A DNA stretch of 64,000 bases from Advenella incenata (GTDB lineage Bacteria; Pseudomonadota; Gammaproteobacteria; Burkholderiales; Burkholderiaceae_B), in assembly GCF_004217095.1 (NCBI RefSeq), contig NZ_SHKO01000001.1, positions 1-64,000 on the forward strand, written 5' to 3'. Below are positions 43,714 to 52,773 of the stretch, in pieces. A model generated the notes under the pieces. That model searched no databases. It saw nothing but the letters and a program-made list of their open reading frames with translations, and was not told the DNA's origin. The translations under genes and the position numbers were made by a program. Every line of letters begins with the position of its first letter. The stretch's first letter is position 1.

Positions 43714-45414
43714 ATGCGGCTCGCTTTTTTTTCAGTCACCAATTATCGAAGCATTATTGGCACGCACAGGATACCTATAGGTGACATAGCAGTACTTCTA
43801 GGGAAAAACAACGAAGGAAAATCGAATATACTAAGGGCGCTTGCCGTTTCGATGAAGATGTTAACCGATCACGGGACAAAACATAGACCAAGTCGTTTTG
43901 CACGCCCACTCGAACGCGACAGGTTTGTATGGCGACGCGATTTTCCTATTTCACTGCAAGATCGGAGAAGTGGACTGGAATCAAAATTTAGACTTGAGTT
44001 TGCACTTGATGAGGATGAAGTAAACGAATTTCGGAATGCCATCAAAAGTAACCTCAATGGCACTCTTCCGATCGAAATCAAGATTGGAAAAACCAACGAG
44101 CACGCCATTCATGTTCCTAAGAAAGGACCAGGAGGAAATACCCTGTCCTCGAAATCAGCAAGAATCGCCCAGTATATCGCTGAAAAAATTGAGTTTAATT
44201 ACATACCGGCAGTGAGAACGGAGGAGCATGCGGAAGAGGTGGTGCAGGAAATGCTTGCTGACGAGCTAGCAAAGCTTGAAACCGCGCCTAGTTATATTGC
44301 TGCCTTGCAAGCTATTGCCGATCTGCAAGAACCAATTCTTGAACGGATCGGCAATTCTATCAAGGAATCATTAAGCGAATTTTTGCCAAGCATTAGCAAA
44401 GTTTATGTACAAGTCCCTCCTGCCGCCCGACGTAGTGCGTTACGAAGTCAGTGTCGTGTGGAGATTGACGATGGCACGCGAACTTTACTTGAGTTTAAGG
44501 GCGACGGTGTAAAAAGCCTCGCTGTACTTGGACTCCTAAGAGCGAAGCGCAGATCGATGGGTGCGGCCTCCATCATCGCAATTGAAGAGCCAGAATCGCA
44601 TTTACACCCTGGTGCAATTCATAGCCTCAGAGAAGCTATCCTAAATCTGGTGCCGGAAAACCAAGTGGTGTTGACTAGTCATTGCCCATTATTCGCTGAT
44701 CGTGATCAGATCGCGCGCAATATCCTCGTAGATACGAATAGTGCGAAACCTGCTAAAACAATCGCCAGTATCCGCGAATTGCTCGGCATTAGAGCATCTG
44801 ATAATCTCGTGAATGCGAGTCATGTATTAGTAGTGGAGGGCAATGAAGACGTGATAGCGCTAAGAGCGCTATTGCCGACATTGAGCGACGCGATTGGAGC
44901 CGCTTTGAAGCAAAATTTTCTAGTAATTGAAGGTTTAGCCGGTGCTGGAAACCTCTCTTACAAACTTAATATGTTAAGCAATGCTTTGTGTTCAGCACAT
45001 GTATTGCTAGATCATGATGCAGCTGGACGATTGGGTTATGAAAAGGCCGAAAGTGATGGCCTTTTGAAAATTGCCGACCTTACCTTAGTCATGTGTAGAG
45101 GCATGCAAAACTCAGAACTTGAAGACTGCTTTAATGTTGATGCGTATGCTGATGACGTTATGACGAGGTTTGGTGTCGATTTAAGGTCAACATCTTTTCG
45201 CGGGAATGAAAAATGGTCTACCCGGGCGAAAACTTGTTTCGATAAAGCAGCTAAACCTTGGGGTGACCGTGTTAAAGCACAGTTAAAGGATACTGTCGCC
45301 CGCGCGGTAGCTAAGACACCTTCTACAGCGTTAAATGCGCATAAACGCGCTTCAATTGACGCACTAGTCAGCTCGTTAGAAAGAAAACTAGCTTTGAGCT
45401 CCTCATCAAAGTAG
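43714..45414 (+). CDS. OLD-family ATP-dependent nuclease (AAA-TOPRIM)
   Basis: About 566 residues from the ATG at 43714, which has AAAGGAAA upstream (an earlier in-frame start at 43690 is less likely). The ABC-type ATPase has Walker A GKNNEGKS (30-37) and Walker B SIIAIEEPESHLHPGAI. The C-terminal TOPRIM nuclease has HVLVVEGNEDVIALRAL and VLLDHDAAGRLGYEKA, with the metal-binding Glu and Asp. OLD proteins are defence nucleases, either alone (as in phage P2 Old) or with a UvrD-like helicase as in Gabija. No GajB-like helicase follows, so this is probably a stand-alone class 1 OLD. It is divergent from the frameshifted gene. Confidence 0.85.
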   Translation: MRLAFFSVTNYRSIIGTHRIPIGDIAVLLGKNNEGKSNILRALAVSMKMLTDHGTKHRPSRFARPLERDRFVWRRDFPISLQDRRSGLESKFRLEFALDEDEVNEFRNAIKSNLNGTLPIEIKIGKTNEHAIHVPKKGPGGNTLSSKSARIAQYIAEKIEFNYIPAVRTEEHAEEVVQEMLADELAKLETAPSYIAALQAIADLQEPILERIGNSIKESLSEFLPSISKVYVQVPPAARRSALRSQCRVEIDDGTRTLLEFKGDGVKSLAVLGLLRAKRRSMGAASIIAIEEPESHLHPGAIHSLREAILNLVPENQVVLTSHCPLFADRDQIARNILVDTNSAKPAKTIASIRELLGIRASDNLVNASHVLVVEGNEDVIALRALLPTLSDAIGAALKQNFLVIEGLAGAGNLSYKLNMLSNALCSAHVLLDHDAAGRLGYEKAESDGLLKIADLTLVMCRGMQNSELEDCFNVDAYADDVMTRFGVDLRSTSFRGNEKWSTRAKTCFDKAAKPWGDRVKAQLKDTVARAVAKTPSTALNAHKRASIDALVSSLERKLALSSSSK

Positions 45415-45644
45415 GATGCGCCGAATAAACGCGGTGTCATAGACCTCGATATTTTAGGGCAGGGAGCAGCACGCATTTCAGATGAAACTCTGTTTTCGAA
45501 CGAGGTTCTCAAAAGCCCGCAGGGGCTGACCGAGTTGGGCGTTCACACGTCTCTGACTTTACCATATAAAGCTCTGAGTGAGTTCATTGATCTCACATAG
45601 GCTCAGGTAACCCTTTTATTCGTTTATCTGCATCCGATTGTGTA

Positions 45645-45983
45645 TTAACTATTCCATCTGGATAAAATATGAAGACACACCGTTTTAGTGCGATGAATAA
45701 TTTCGATTTTATTTAATCGAAATGGATGGTCATCAAAACACATAATCTCCAAAAAACTGCCGGTTGATGGATCGATAAGCATAGATAATTTTGACTGATC
45801 CACAATCCGTTCGGGCATTTTTATACCCTCTGAAAATCCCTTTACTTGAATTTTCCATAGCCGCTCACGTTGAGGTCGGTTTTCTCTATCTTCGGCAAAT
45901 ATTTCAAGATACTCGCGACGGGATCGCCATCCATAATTATCGTAATTACGTTTGAATTCATCATCGCTATCCTCGTAATGCAT
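45645..45983 (-). CDS. Small conserved partner of the DUF262 gene
   Basis: A 112-residue charged protein (MHYEDSDDEFKRNYDNYGWR, RREYLEIFAEDRENRPQRER, then LIDPSTGSFLEIMCFDDHPF). It has no recognised domain. A frameshifted relative lies at 11758-11907, also just downstream of a DUF262 gene in the same direction, so the association is repeated and probably functional. It starts 79 bp after the DUF262 stop. It could be an inhibitor, a specificity factor or an assembly subunit of the DUF262 nuclease. That is inference from the repeated pairing. Confidence 0.65.
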   Translation of the reverse strand: MHYEDSDDEFKRNYDNYGWRSRREYLEIFAEDRENRPQRERLWKIQVKGFSEGIKMPERIVDQSKLSMLIDPSTGSFLEIMCFDDHPFRLNKIEIIHRTKTVCLHILSRWNS

Positions 45984-46062
45984 GATTATTCCCGTGGTTA
46001 TGTTCGTTCAAGGATTGTGGATATTTGACGTTGTTCGTAATTCATGTTATCTAGGGACCCTT

Positions 46063-47943
46063 TCATGCCAACTCCTCTATTTCAGATTCCTCTTCTTCGT
46101 CTATAACTTCTCCAGTAGCAATTAACCTGTCGCTCATATAAATATTGTCTCGTAGACGTTGAAGCAAAACCTCTCTGCGTTTTTCACAGAACAGTTTGAA
46201 ATCGGAAAACGAAAGGATGTCCTCATCATCTAACAACAAATCTACTGGTTTAACGCCAAGATCTTTCTTGGACATCCATGCGATCAGAGATAAGTTTTGC
46301 TTTGCACGATTTTGAGACGCGTTTAGTAGATGCAGGTTAGCGAGTGAGTTCCAGTTGGAAGGATTTTGATAGTATTTCAATAGCTCAGGCTCATCCTTCA
46401 AAAAAGTTTCTTCGGCAAGTGCCGATTTGGTAAATGCACTTCGTGGATGTAGATGATCTATATCCAGTTGCAGGTTTTCATTAACTTCTGGAAATAGCAA
46501 ACTCAAAACAGAGCGGCAGCGTGGATCACCGTATTGAAGCTCTAGTAGTCCTTTCAGATAAGCCTCATCGAAACGAAGGTCCTTATTCGTACCTGTAAAT
46601 GCGTCAATTATTGAGTTGAGTGGGAATAATCCCTCGTTTAGATGTGACGAAAGGATCTTTTGCATTCTCGATAAAATACCATCAGATTGCCCACCAAATA
46701 CCCCGCGCAACAGCACCATATGTAACCACTTTGACAGTGCTAGGCGCTCGTCACGCAGAATGTTGATATTATTGATTGCCTGATATAGTGGTTTGCCACG
46801 GAATGACTGTTTGTATAGGTAGAATGCCAATGGGATTACAGCGTTCTTGGCTCTAAGGGACTGATCATTCATTCCAAAATTTTTTAACAGCTTGAAGGTG
46901 GCAACTATACAGTCCCTGATGTTTCCCCATTGCTGCTGGATCGCATAGACTTGATCGGAGTCGAAGTTCTTTACTCGAAACTTCACATCGGCACCGGCCA
47001 ACATCAAGCAGGTTTTAAGAACCCAATCTCTACCAATTGAGAACTGCATCTCAGAGCTTTGTCGAACCTCTGTGACAAGTTCATCAATATCTTTACGGGC
47101 ATCACCTTTCCAGTTAGCAATGGCAATCGACATTAACAGATCAGAAAATGCAAGAGGAGTGCCGCCACTATTGGTTCTAATGAAAACATCGAGGACGTGG
47201 TCAATGTCTTGACTTTGTTCGTTGTAGTAGTGGATTACTTCTTCATGCCTAACTAGATAGTAAAGTCGGGTTAGTGCCTTACGTGCAAAGCTATTGGAAT
47301 CTAGGCCACATAGCTTAAGATAGGGCAGAACTACATCGAATGGGATCTCGTCTACTGACTCTACTTCTGGTAGGGTTAGTACCTTGCCGACTTCGAACCA
47401 GTGTGCCTTTGAGTCATTATTGTAAGTCTCTTCCTGCTGTTTTGTTAGGAATCGAAATTGATATTGCGTCATCGATTCGTTGTCTTCTCCGTCCACTCCG
47501 CTTGCCAGGTTGAGATAGAGTTTGCGAGGCGGAAGAGCTTGATCATTGCGTGTATTTGGCCACCAGACGCGGGGCTGCTTGTAGGCGTAGGTACCTTTCA
47601 ATCCAATATAAATTGATGTCAGGCGTTGTTGTCCGTCAATGACCGCTTTGAAATCTTTGAATTCCCCCTTAGTTGGAACATAATCGTTGGACTCCTTAAA
47701 GCGTTGACAAAAATCCGTCAAAAAACTGTAAAACCGATATTTATTTTTGATTTCAGAACTGATGACATCCCACATCATGAAAGTATTGATTGGGTAATCC
47801 CGCATTAGAGAGTCAAATAAAATGCAGATTTGCTGAGTAGTCCAGACAAAATTTCGCTGAATGGCTGGTAATAAAAAAGTACGATCATCGATATTACGAA
47901 TAGCTTGGCGAATCGTGATCGCCTTTTCGAAACTGCCTGCCAT
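46063..47943 (-). CDS. DUF262 (GmrSD-like) protein with HNH-type C-terminus
   Basis: A 626-residue relative of the protein at 12089, but not a recent duplicate. The N-terminal domain has FLLPAIQRNFVWTTQQICIL (23-42) and VIDGQQRLTSIYIGLKGTYA (D103-R107). The C-terminal region has LDIDHLHPRSAFTKS, with a D-H...H arrangement of an HNH nuclease, and NWNSLANLHLLNASQNRAKQ. The end is acidic (EVIDEEEESEIEELA). Probable type IV-like restriction or stress nuclease. The small gene downstream (45645) is its likely partner. The start ATG is followed on the other side by a 470-bp gap to the chaperone operon. Confidence 0.85.
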   Translation of the reverse strand: MAGSFEKAITIRQAIRNIDDRTFLLPAIQRNFVWTTQQICILFDSLMRDYPINTFMMWDVISSEIKNKYRFYSFLTDFCQRFKESNDYVPTKGEFKDFKAVIDGQQRLTSIYIGLKGTYAYKQPRVWWPNTRNDQALPPRKLYLNLASGVDGEDNESMTQYQFRFLTKQQEETYNNDSKAHWFEVGKVLTLPEVESVDEIPFDVVLPYLKLCGLDSNSFARKALTRLYYLVRHEEVIHYYNEQSQDIDHVLDVFIRTNSGGTPLAFSDLLMSIAIANWKGDARKDIDELVTEVRQSSEMQFSIGRDWVLKTCLMLAGADVKFRVKNFDSDQVYAIQQQWGNIRDCIVATFKLLKNFGMNDQSLRAKNAVIPLAFYLYKQSFRGKPLYQAINNINILRDERLALSKWLHMVLLRGVFGGQSDGILSRMQKILSSHLNEGLFPLNSIIDAFTGTNKDLRFDEAYLKGLLELQYGDPRCRSVLSLLFPEVNENLQLDIDHLHPRSAFTKSALAEETFLKDEPELLKYYQNPSNWNSLANLHLLNASQNRAKQNLSLIAWMSKKDLGVKPVDLLLDDEDILSFSDFKLFCEKRREVLLQRLRDNIYMSDRLIATGEVIDEEEESEIEELA

Positions 47944-48263
47944 TTCTATCTTCCTTGTATTTTCAATCTTGTTATTTATATGAGCGACAAACTAAATATC
48001 AGGCAGTTGAGTTTGGTCATCGTCCGAATTACCCACGATACTCTCATACTCTCACTAGACAATATATTGCTAAGTGCTAGGATCAACCCTTTAATTTTGA
48101 GAAAATCGGCCCCTGTCTAAATAATGTTATAGAATATGTATTATGTTAGATAATATATATATTACCGTTAAATAACTATTAAATCCGTTTATTTGTAACT
48201 AAATCGCTACAGATTGAAAGTGTCGGCATACCGTTTTCAGTTCGACAGGACAGGGATCGATTT

Positions 48264-48295
48264 ATATGTGTGTACATATCGTATCGAAAGATACG
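48264..48295. promoter_or_regulatory. Two adjacent hairpins upstream of the chaperone operon
   Basis: ATATGT-GTGT-ACATAT (48264-48279) is directly followed by CGTATC-GAAA-GATACG (48280-48295), the second closed by a stable GNRA tetraloop. They lie about 120 bp before the first gene of the GrpE/Hsp70 operon. They could be an operator pair or a structured leader, for example a thermosensor. The rest of 47944-48416 is AT-rich with no gene. Confidence 0.4.
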
Positions 48296-48416
48296 TTGTT
48301 GACCAATTGAATTTTGACAAATTAAGTGTGGACGTAAATCCGCAAGACAAGTAAATCACTACAGTGATGGATACCTAACTGGCTAAAGTCAAAGTAATAA
48401 TATAGAGAATAAGTGA

Positions 48417-48797
48417 ATGGATGATTCAGAACATCACGAAGGAAACTCCGAAATATTGTTGGATGTTGTAGTTAGTATGGCTATTGAGTCGTGGCGCTTT
48501 GGACGAGTGTTTGATCGTCTGCTGTTAAAACTCGACATCGAAAAACAGAATAGATACAGAAGTCAATTTCGGTGGTTCATAAAGAAAGTTGAAGAAGCAC
48601 TGGCACAAGCAGAGCTGAGAATTGTCAATGTTGAGGGATCTCGCTTTGACCCGGGCTTGGCTGCGACTCCATTAAATATCGATGAGTTCGGTACGACAGA
48701 TATTTTGGCGGTGGATCAAATGCTTGAACCAATCATTATGGGGAAAGATGGGCTGGTTAGATCCGGGACAGTCACGCTGAGGAAAGTTGAGCTATGA
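48417..48797 (+). CDS. GrpE-like nucleotide-exchange factor, first gene of chaperone operon
   Basis: A 126-residue protein with a helical first half (LLDVVVSMAIESWRFGRVFD, then KLDIEKQNRYRSQFRWFIKK) and a beta-type end, GSRFDPGLAATPLNIDEFGT … LVRSGTVTLRKVEL. This C-terminal shape (G-x-x-FDP … R-x-x-x-V-x-V) resembles the GrpE beta domain, which opens Hsp70 to release ADP. It lacks the long N-terminal coiled coil of housekeeping GrpE. Its stop overlaps the start of the Hsp70-like gene by 4 bp, so the two are made together. GrpE homology is my reading of a short motif and needs a profile search. Confidence 0.55.
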   Translation: MDDSEHHEGNSEILLDVVVSMAIESWRFGRVFDRLLLKLDIEKQNRYRSQFRWFIKKVEEALAQAELRIVNVEGSRFDPGLAATPLNIDEFGTTDILAVDQMLEPIIMGKDGLVRSGTVTLRKVEL

Positions 48798-51289
48798 AAT
48801 ATTTTGTTGGTATTGATTTGGGTACGACGAATAGTGCGATTTGTTCGTACGATGGTTCTGAAGCTCGAATTTGGAAAAGCCCTGAACAAAATGACGTGAC
48901 TCCATCGGCAATATATATTGATAGGCGGGGTAATAAGTACGTGGGTAAACGGGCTTATGATTTTGCTCCACACAGTCCAGATAATTCTGCAACTTTGTTT
49001 AAACGTCTAATGGGGACGAGTACACCGATCCAATTTTCTGCGATAAAACAGAGCAAAACCCCTGAGGAATGTTCCGCGGAGGTATTAAAAGTACTCTTCG
49101 GATACCTACCGGAAGAAATTCGGAACGACCCAGACACCGGCACAGTGATTACAGTACCAGCGGCTTTTAATCAAATGCAGAAAGATGCCACTATGCAAGC
49201 TGCTAGTATGGCAGGCCTTGGAAAGGTTGCGCTCATGCAGGAGCCGGTTGCCGCGGTCATGAGCGTGATGCATGCTCGAAATAGCGATGGAATATTTCTG
49301 ATTTATGATCTGGGCGGAGGTACTTTGGACGTAGCAATTGCCGAAAATATTGGCGGTCGCGTCAACCTTCTTTCCCACGGTGGCATCGCCATGTGCGGTG
49401 GTCGAGATTTTGACCGAGTTCTACTTGATAGCGTTGTTCGGCCGTGGCTACATGAGCAATTTGACCTTCCTGAGGATTTTTCCGTAAATCCCACCTTCAA
49501 ATCGCTCATCCGATTGGCTACTTGGGCTACAGAGCGCGCAAAGATCGAATTGTCTGCAAGAGAGAGTACAGTCATTAGCCTCTCAGAAACTGAAGCGCGG
49601 GTGCGTGATCTTAACGGTACCGAAATCTATATCGATATTCCTTTACAACGCGACATATACGACCGGTTAATTAGTGAGCGTGTCGACGAATCTATCGTGG
49701 CTACGCGAAAGGCTATCGATAGTGCTGGACTATCTTCACACGATGTGGAACGTATTGTATTTGTTGGTGGCCCGACCAATTACAAGCCCTTACGCGACAA
49801 GATTGCCTTTGAACTAGGAATTCTAGGAAGCATAGATGTAAATCCAATGACCGCGGTCGCACAGGGAGCAAGTCTTTTCGCGGAGTCTATTGATTGGAGC
49901 ACGCAGAGCCGATCAAGAAAAGGTAGTCGCGGGCAGATTTCATTGGGTAGCAAGTTGGCATTGTCTTTTAATTACATTGCCCGTACATCAGACGAAAATG
50001 CTTCGATTGCTGTTCAGTTAACCAATACCGTCGAGCAAGGTTTGGAGTTCCAGATCGACAGTATCGATACTGGTTGGACTTCAGGCCGTCTAACTCTTAA
50101 ATCCGGAGTAACCACTAAGGTATTCTTGACGAAAGCTGGAGAAAATACATTTAAGGTCTCGGTCTATGATTCCATAGGTCGGCCTATTTCCTTAGAGCAG
50201 GACCAAATTGTCATCACTCGCACTGCCGCAACGGTAGAGGCTATCCCCGCTTCCCACTCAATCGGCGTAGAGGTCTTGAGTAAGCTCGGAGGCCGTCCTG
50301 TAATTGAATATTTGGTTCGTGCTGGTGATTCATTACCCAAGAAAGGAAAGTTAGTTTTCAAGGCGGCTGAATCACTTAAAGCCAGGGATGCAGGTTCGCT
50401 TAACTTGAAAATTTGGGAGGGTGACATAAGAGACCCGATAAGTGATAATCGCGCCATCGGCGTCTTAAAGATATCTGGCTCCGATTTTGATGACGGAGTG
50501 ATCCCCGCTGGTGCCGACTTGATCTGTGACTTTGAATTACTCGATTCCGGAAATCTCGTTCTTGAAGTATCGGTACCCTGTATTGGTAGTACTTTCCATT
50601 CCGAGAAGAACTTTTATTCTACTGATGATACTCGACTCGACTACTCGACAGCAGCTGCTCTAGTGATAGATGAAGGTAAAAGAACGCTAACTCGTATTGG
50701 AGAAATAAACGCAGCGATAGACAGCCCGAAACTACACGAAGCACGTCAGAAACTCGAATCAGTCGTGTCGCTCGACCCAGAAGAAACGGAAACCGAAAAA
50801 TCTCAGGAAGCAATGGAGAAAATTCTAGCGGCGCGAATACTGTTGGACGAAGTCAGAATGGAGCATTTATCGGAGATTCAACAAATTGATCTCAATGGAA
50901 TAGTTGTCTTATTCGATGAGCACGTTCGCCAGCATGCCCAACAATCTGAGGAAGCGACCTTTGATAGCCAAGTGAGGCTCGTACAGAAGTCCATCGGGGA
51001 AAAGAACGATGACTTTGAACGCCAACTAGATCGGCTTAAAAAAATGAGTTTTGAAATTCTATGGAGACAAGATTGGTTTGTGGTCGCGCGCTTCAAGTGG
51101 TTGATTAGTGCGCCTCATCGCTTTTCTAATCAACAGCGCTTCAACGAATTAGTGCAGATGGGCATGAAGTTCGTCCGTGAAGACGATATAAAGTGCCTAC
51201 GAGAGGTTCTTGCGCAGCTATCTACTATACAAATCGGTGGGGGAGCTGAGCAAGCGATGACCGATGTAACCAATATTATTACGGGGTAA
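48794..51289 (+). CDS. Hsp70/DnaK-like chaperone with divergent C-terminal half
   Basis: An 831-residue protein. The actin-type ATPase is complete: phosphate 1 GIDLGTTNSAICSYD (6-20), VITVPAAFNQMQKDATMQAA with LMQEPVAAVM (connect region), phosphate 2 FLIYDLGGGTLDVAIAEN, and the adenosine motif IVFVGGPTNYKPLRDK. The second half (about 390-600) is beta-rich but unlike DnaK's peptide-binding domain, and about 610-831 is a long helical lid-like region (LDGLKKMSFE-type helices). At 831 residues it is nearly 200 longer than DnaK. Overlapping GrpE-like and 3-bp-spaced AAA+ genes suggest a dedicated machine. It probably senses or remodels a specific target and is not a general heat-shock protein. Confidence 0.85.
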   Translation: MKYFVGIDLGTTNSAICSYDGSEARIWKSPEQNDVTPSAIYIDRRGNKYVGKRAYDFAPHSPDNSATLFKRLMGTSTPIQFSAIKQSKTPEECSAEVLKVLFGYLPEEIRNDPDTGTVITVPAAFNQMQKDATMQAASMAGLGKVALMQEPVAAVMSVMHARNSDGIFLIYDLGGGTLDVAIAENIGGRVNLLSHGGIAMCGGRDFDRVLLDSVVRPWLHEQFDLPEDFSVNPTFKSLIRLATWATERAKIELSARESTVISLSETEARVRDLNGTEIYIDIPLQRDIYDRLISERVDESIVATRKAIDSAGLSSHDVERIVFVGGPTNYKPLRDKIAFELGILGSIDVNPMTAVAQGASLFAESIDWSTQSRSRKGSRGQISLGSKLALSFNYIARTSDENASIAVQLTNTVEQGLEFQIDSIDTGWTSGRLTLKSGVTTKVFLTKAGENTFKVSVYDSIGRPISLEQDQIVITRTAATVEAIPASHSIGVEVLSKLGGRPVIEYLVRAGDSLPKKGKLVFKAAESLKARDAGSLNLKIWEGDIRDPISDNRAIGVLKISGSDFDDGVIPAGADLICDFELLDSGNLVLEVSVPCIGSTFHSEKNFYSTDDTRLDYSTAAALVIDEGKRTLTRIGEINAAIDSPKLHEARQKLESVVSLDPEETETEKSQEAMEKILAARILLDEVRMEHLSEIQQIDLNGIVVLFDEHVRQHAQQSEEATFDSQVRLVQKSIGEKNDDFERQLDRLKKMSFEILWRQDWFVVARFKWLISAPHRFSNQQRFNELVQMGMKFVREDDIKCLREVLAQLSTIQIGGGAEQAMTDVTNIITG

Positions 51290-51292
51290 GTT

Positions 51293-52762
51293 GTGGCAAA
51301 GGACTTTTGGCTGCCTAGGGGACATGGACTTCCGGATGGTTCAAAAATTCGGTCTCTACTCTACTTCGGAGAAGAATGGCAGATCCTTGACACAACTGGT
51401 CCGAGCAATATATTAATTGCGCGGCAGGAACTTGTACAAAACTGGAATGAAATTGGGCTCTTGGCTGAATCGGTCTTTGTTAAAGTCTCAACAGACTGCG
51501 GGCTCTTGTATTGTTTAAGTAGCCCAAAGAAATACGTCCTTGCGCCGGTAGTAAACGGGAAATCGCCTGAAAATAAGCTTGAGGTGTTAGCCTTTGCGCT
51601 TGCGATTAAAGAGTCACGAAAATTTTCGGATAGTATTTCTTTTCATAACGCTGTTTATGTTGAGCAGTATTCAAGATTACTTCCAACATCTACTCTGATT
51701 CCGCATGTCATTGATGAAGTGGTTTTGGGCACATGGATGTCTGGAGGAGTGGCCATATCAACTGCATCCTTCCGACGTTTAGCTGCTCTTACTGGATGGA
51801 TGCACGCCAGCGAATTGGCAGATATTCTAAATACTGTCGGATTTTATGTGCCTACAGAGGTGAGGTTATTTACTAAGCCTCAGCATACTTCTAAAGTAAA
51901 AATCGAAACAAAACCTAATATTTCTCTGGGCTCCGATGAGTCCAGCCTACTAACACAATCCTCTGATACATCGGACAATACGAAAGTATTTAAACTTCCA
52001 GGCAGACCTCTGCTCGAGTGTTTCTTTAACGAACATGTGATCGACATAATATTCAATGTAGATAAGTATCAGGCGATGGGTATTGAGTTTCCATCAGCGG
52101 TCGTCCTGCATGGACCACCGGGGTGTGGAAAAACTTTCGCAGTAGAGCGACTAGTTGAACATATCGATTGGCCGTGTTATCCCATCACTTCGAATAGCGT
52201 TGGCAGCCCATATGTTCATGCAACAAGCAAGAAAATTTCAGAAATTTTTGACAAAGCAATAGATACCGCTCCATCTGTCATTGTTATCGATGAAATGGAG
52301 TCTTTTCTATCGGATAGAAACGCGGGAATTTCATCAGGCCTACATCACGTCGAAGAGGTAGCCGAATTTCTTCGTCGAATCCCAGAGGCAATCAACAGTA
52401 ACGTATTGATTATTGCCATGACGAATCTAATTGATATGATTGACCCTGCCATTTTGCGGCGTGGCCGTTTCGATCACATCATTGAAGTTGGAATGCCTTC
52501 TCGAGAAGAAGTGGAGTCGCTGATAGAGTCACTTTTGAGCAAACTGCCCGTCACCGATGAACTTAATATAGCTAGAATGCTGGATGTTCTAGCCGGTAAA
52601 GCTCTCTCTGACGTAACTTTTGTCATACGCGAGGCTGCGCGGTTGGCTGCCAAGAACGGGAAGACGCAACTTGATCAGGAATGCATCGATGCTGCTGTAA
52701 ATGGTCTTCCTAATTCTCAAGATAAAAAAGGTAAGTCGATAGGATTCATCTGGAGCGATTAG
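51293..52762 (+). CDS. AAA+ ATPase (FtsH/CDC48-like module) of the chaperone operon
   Basis: A 489-residue protein from a GTG start, 3 bp after the Hsp70 stop. Residues 1-230 are a unique N-terminal domain. The AAA+ module has Walker A GPPGCGKT (274-281), Walker B SVIVIDEMES (D333-E334), and the second region of homology IIAMTNLIDMIDPAILRRGR with two arginine-finger candidates, then FDHIIEVGMPSREEVESLIE. This is the classical FtsH/p97 type that threads or disassembles proteins. No protease domain is attached. Paired with an Hsp70, it recalls the ClpB-DnaK division of labour, but the module type differs. Confidence 0.85.
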   Translation: MAKDFWLPRGHGLPDGSKIRSLLYFGEEWQILDTTGPSNILIARQELVQNWNEIGLLAESVFVKVSTDCGLLYCLSSPKKYVLAPVVNGKSPENKLEVLAFALAIKESRKFSDSISFHNAVYVEQYSRLLPTSTLIPHVIDEVVLGTWMSGGVAISTASFRRLAALTGWMHASELADILNTVGFYVPTEVRLFTKPQHTSKVKIETKPNISLGSDESSLLTQSSDTSDNTKVFKLPGRPLLECFFNEHVIDIIFNVDKYQAMGIEFPSAVVLHGPPGCGKTFAVERLVEHIDWPCYPITSNSVGSPYVHATSKKISEIFDKAIDTAPSVIVIDEMESFLSDRNAGISSGLHHVEEVAEFLRRIPEAINSNVLIIAMTNLIDMIDPAILRRGRFDHIIEVGMPSREEVESLIESLLSKLPVTDELNIARMLDVLAGKALSDVTFVIREAARLAAKNGKTQLDQECIDAAVNGLPNSQDKKGKSIGFIWSD

Positions 52763-52773
52763 TAGAAAATATC

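Noticed and set aside
43714-45414. Gabija system
   Set aside because: The OLD-like nuclease is present, but no UvrD-like GajB helicase follows; the neighbours are a frameshifted unknown gene and a DUF262 partner.
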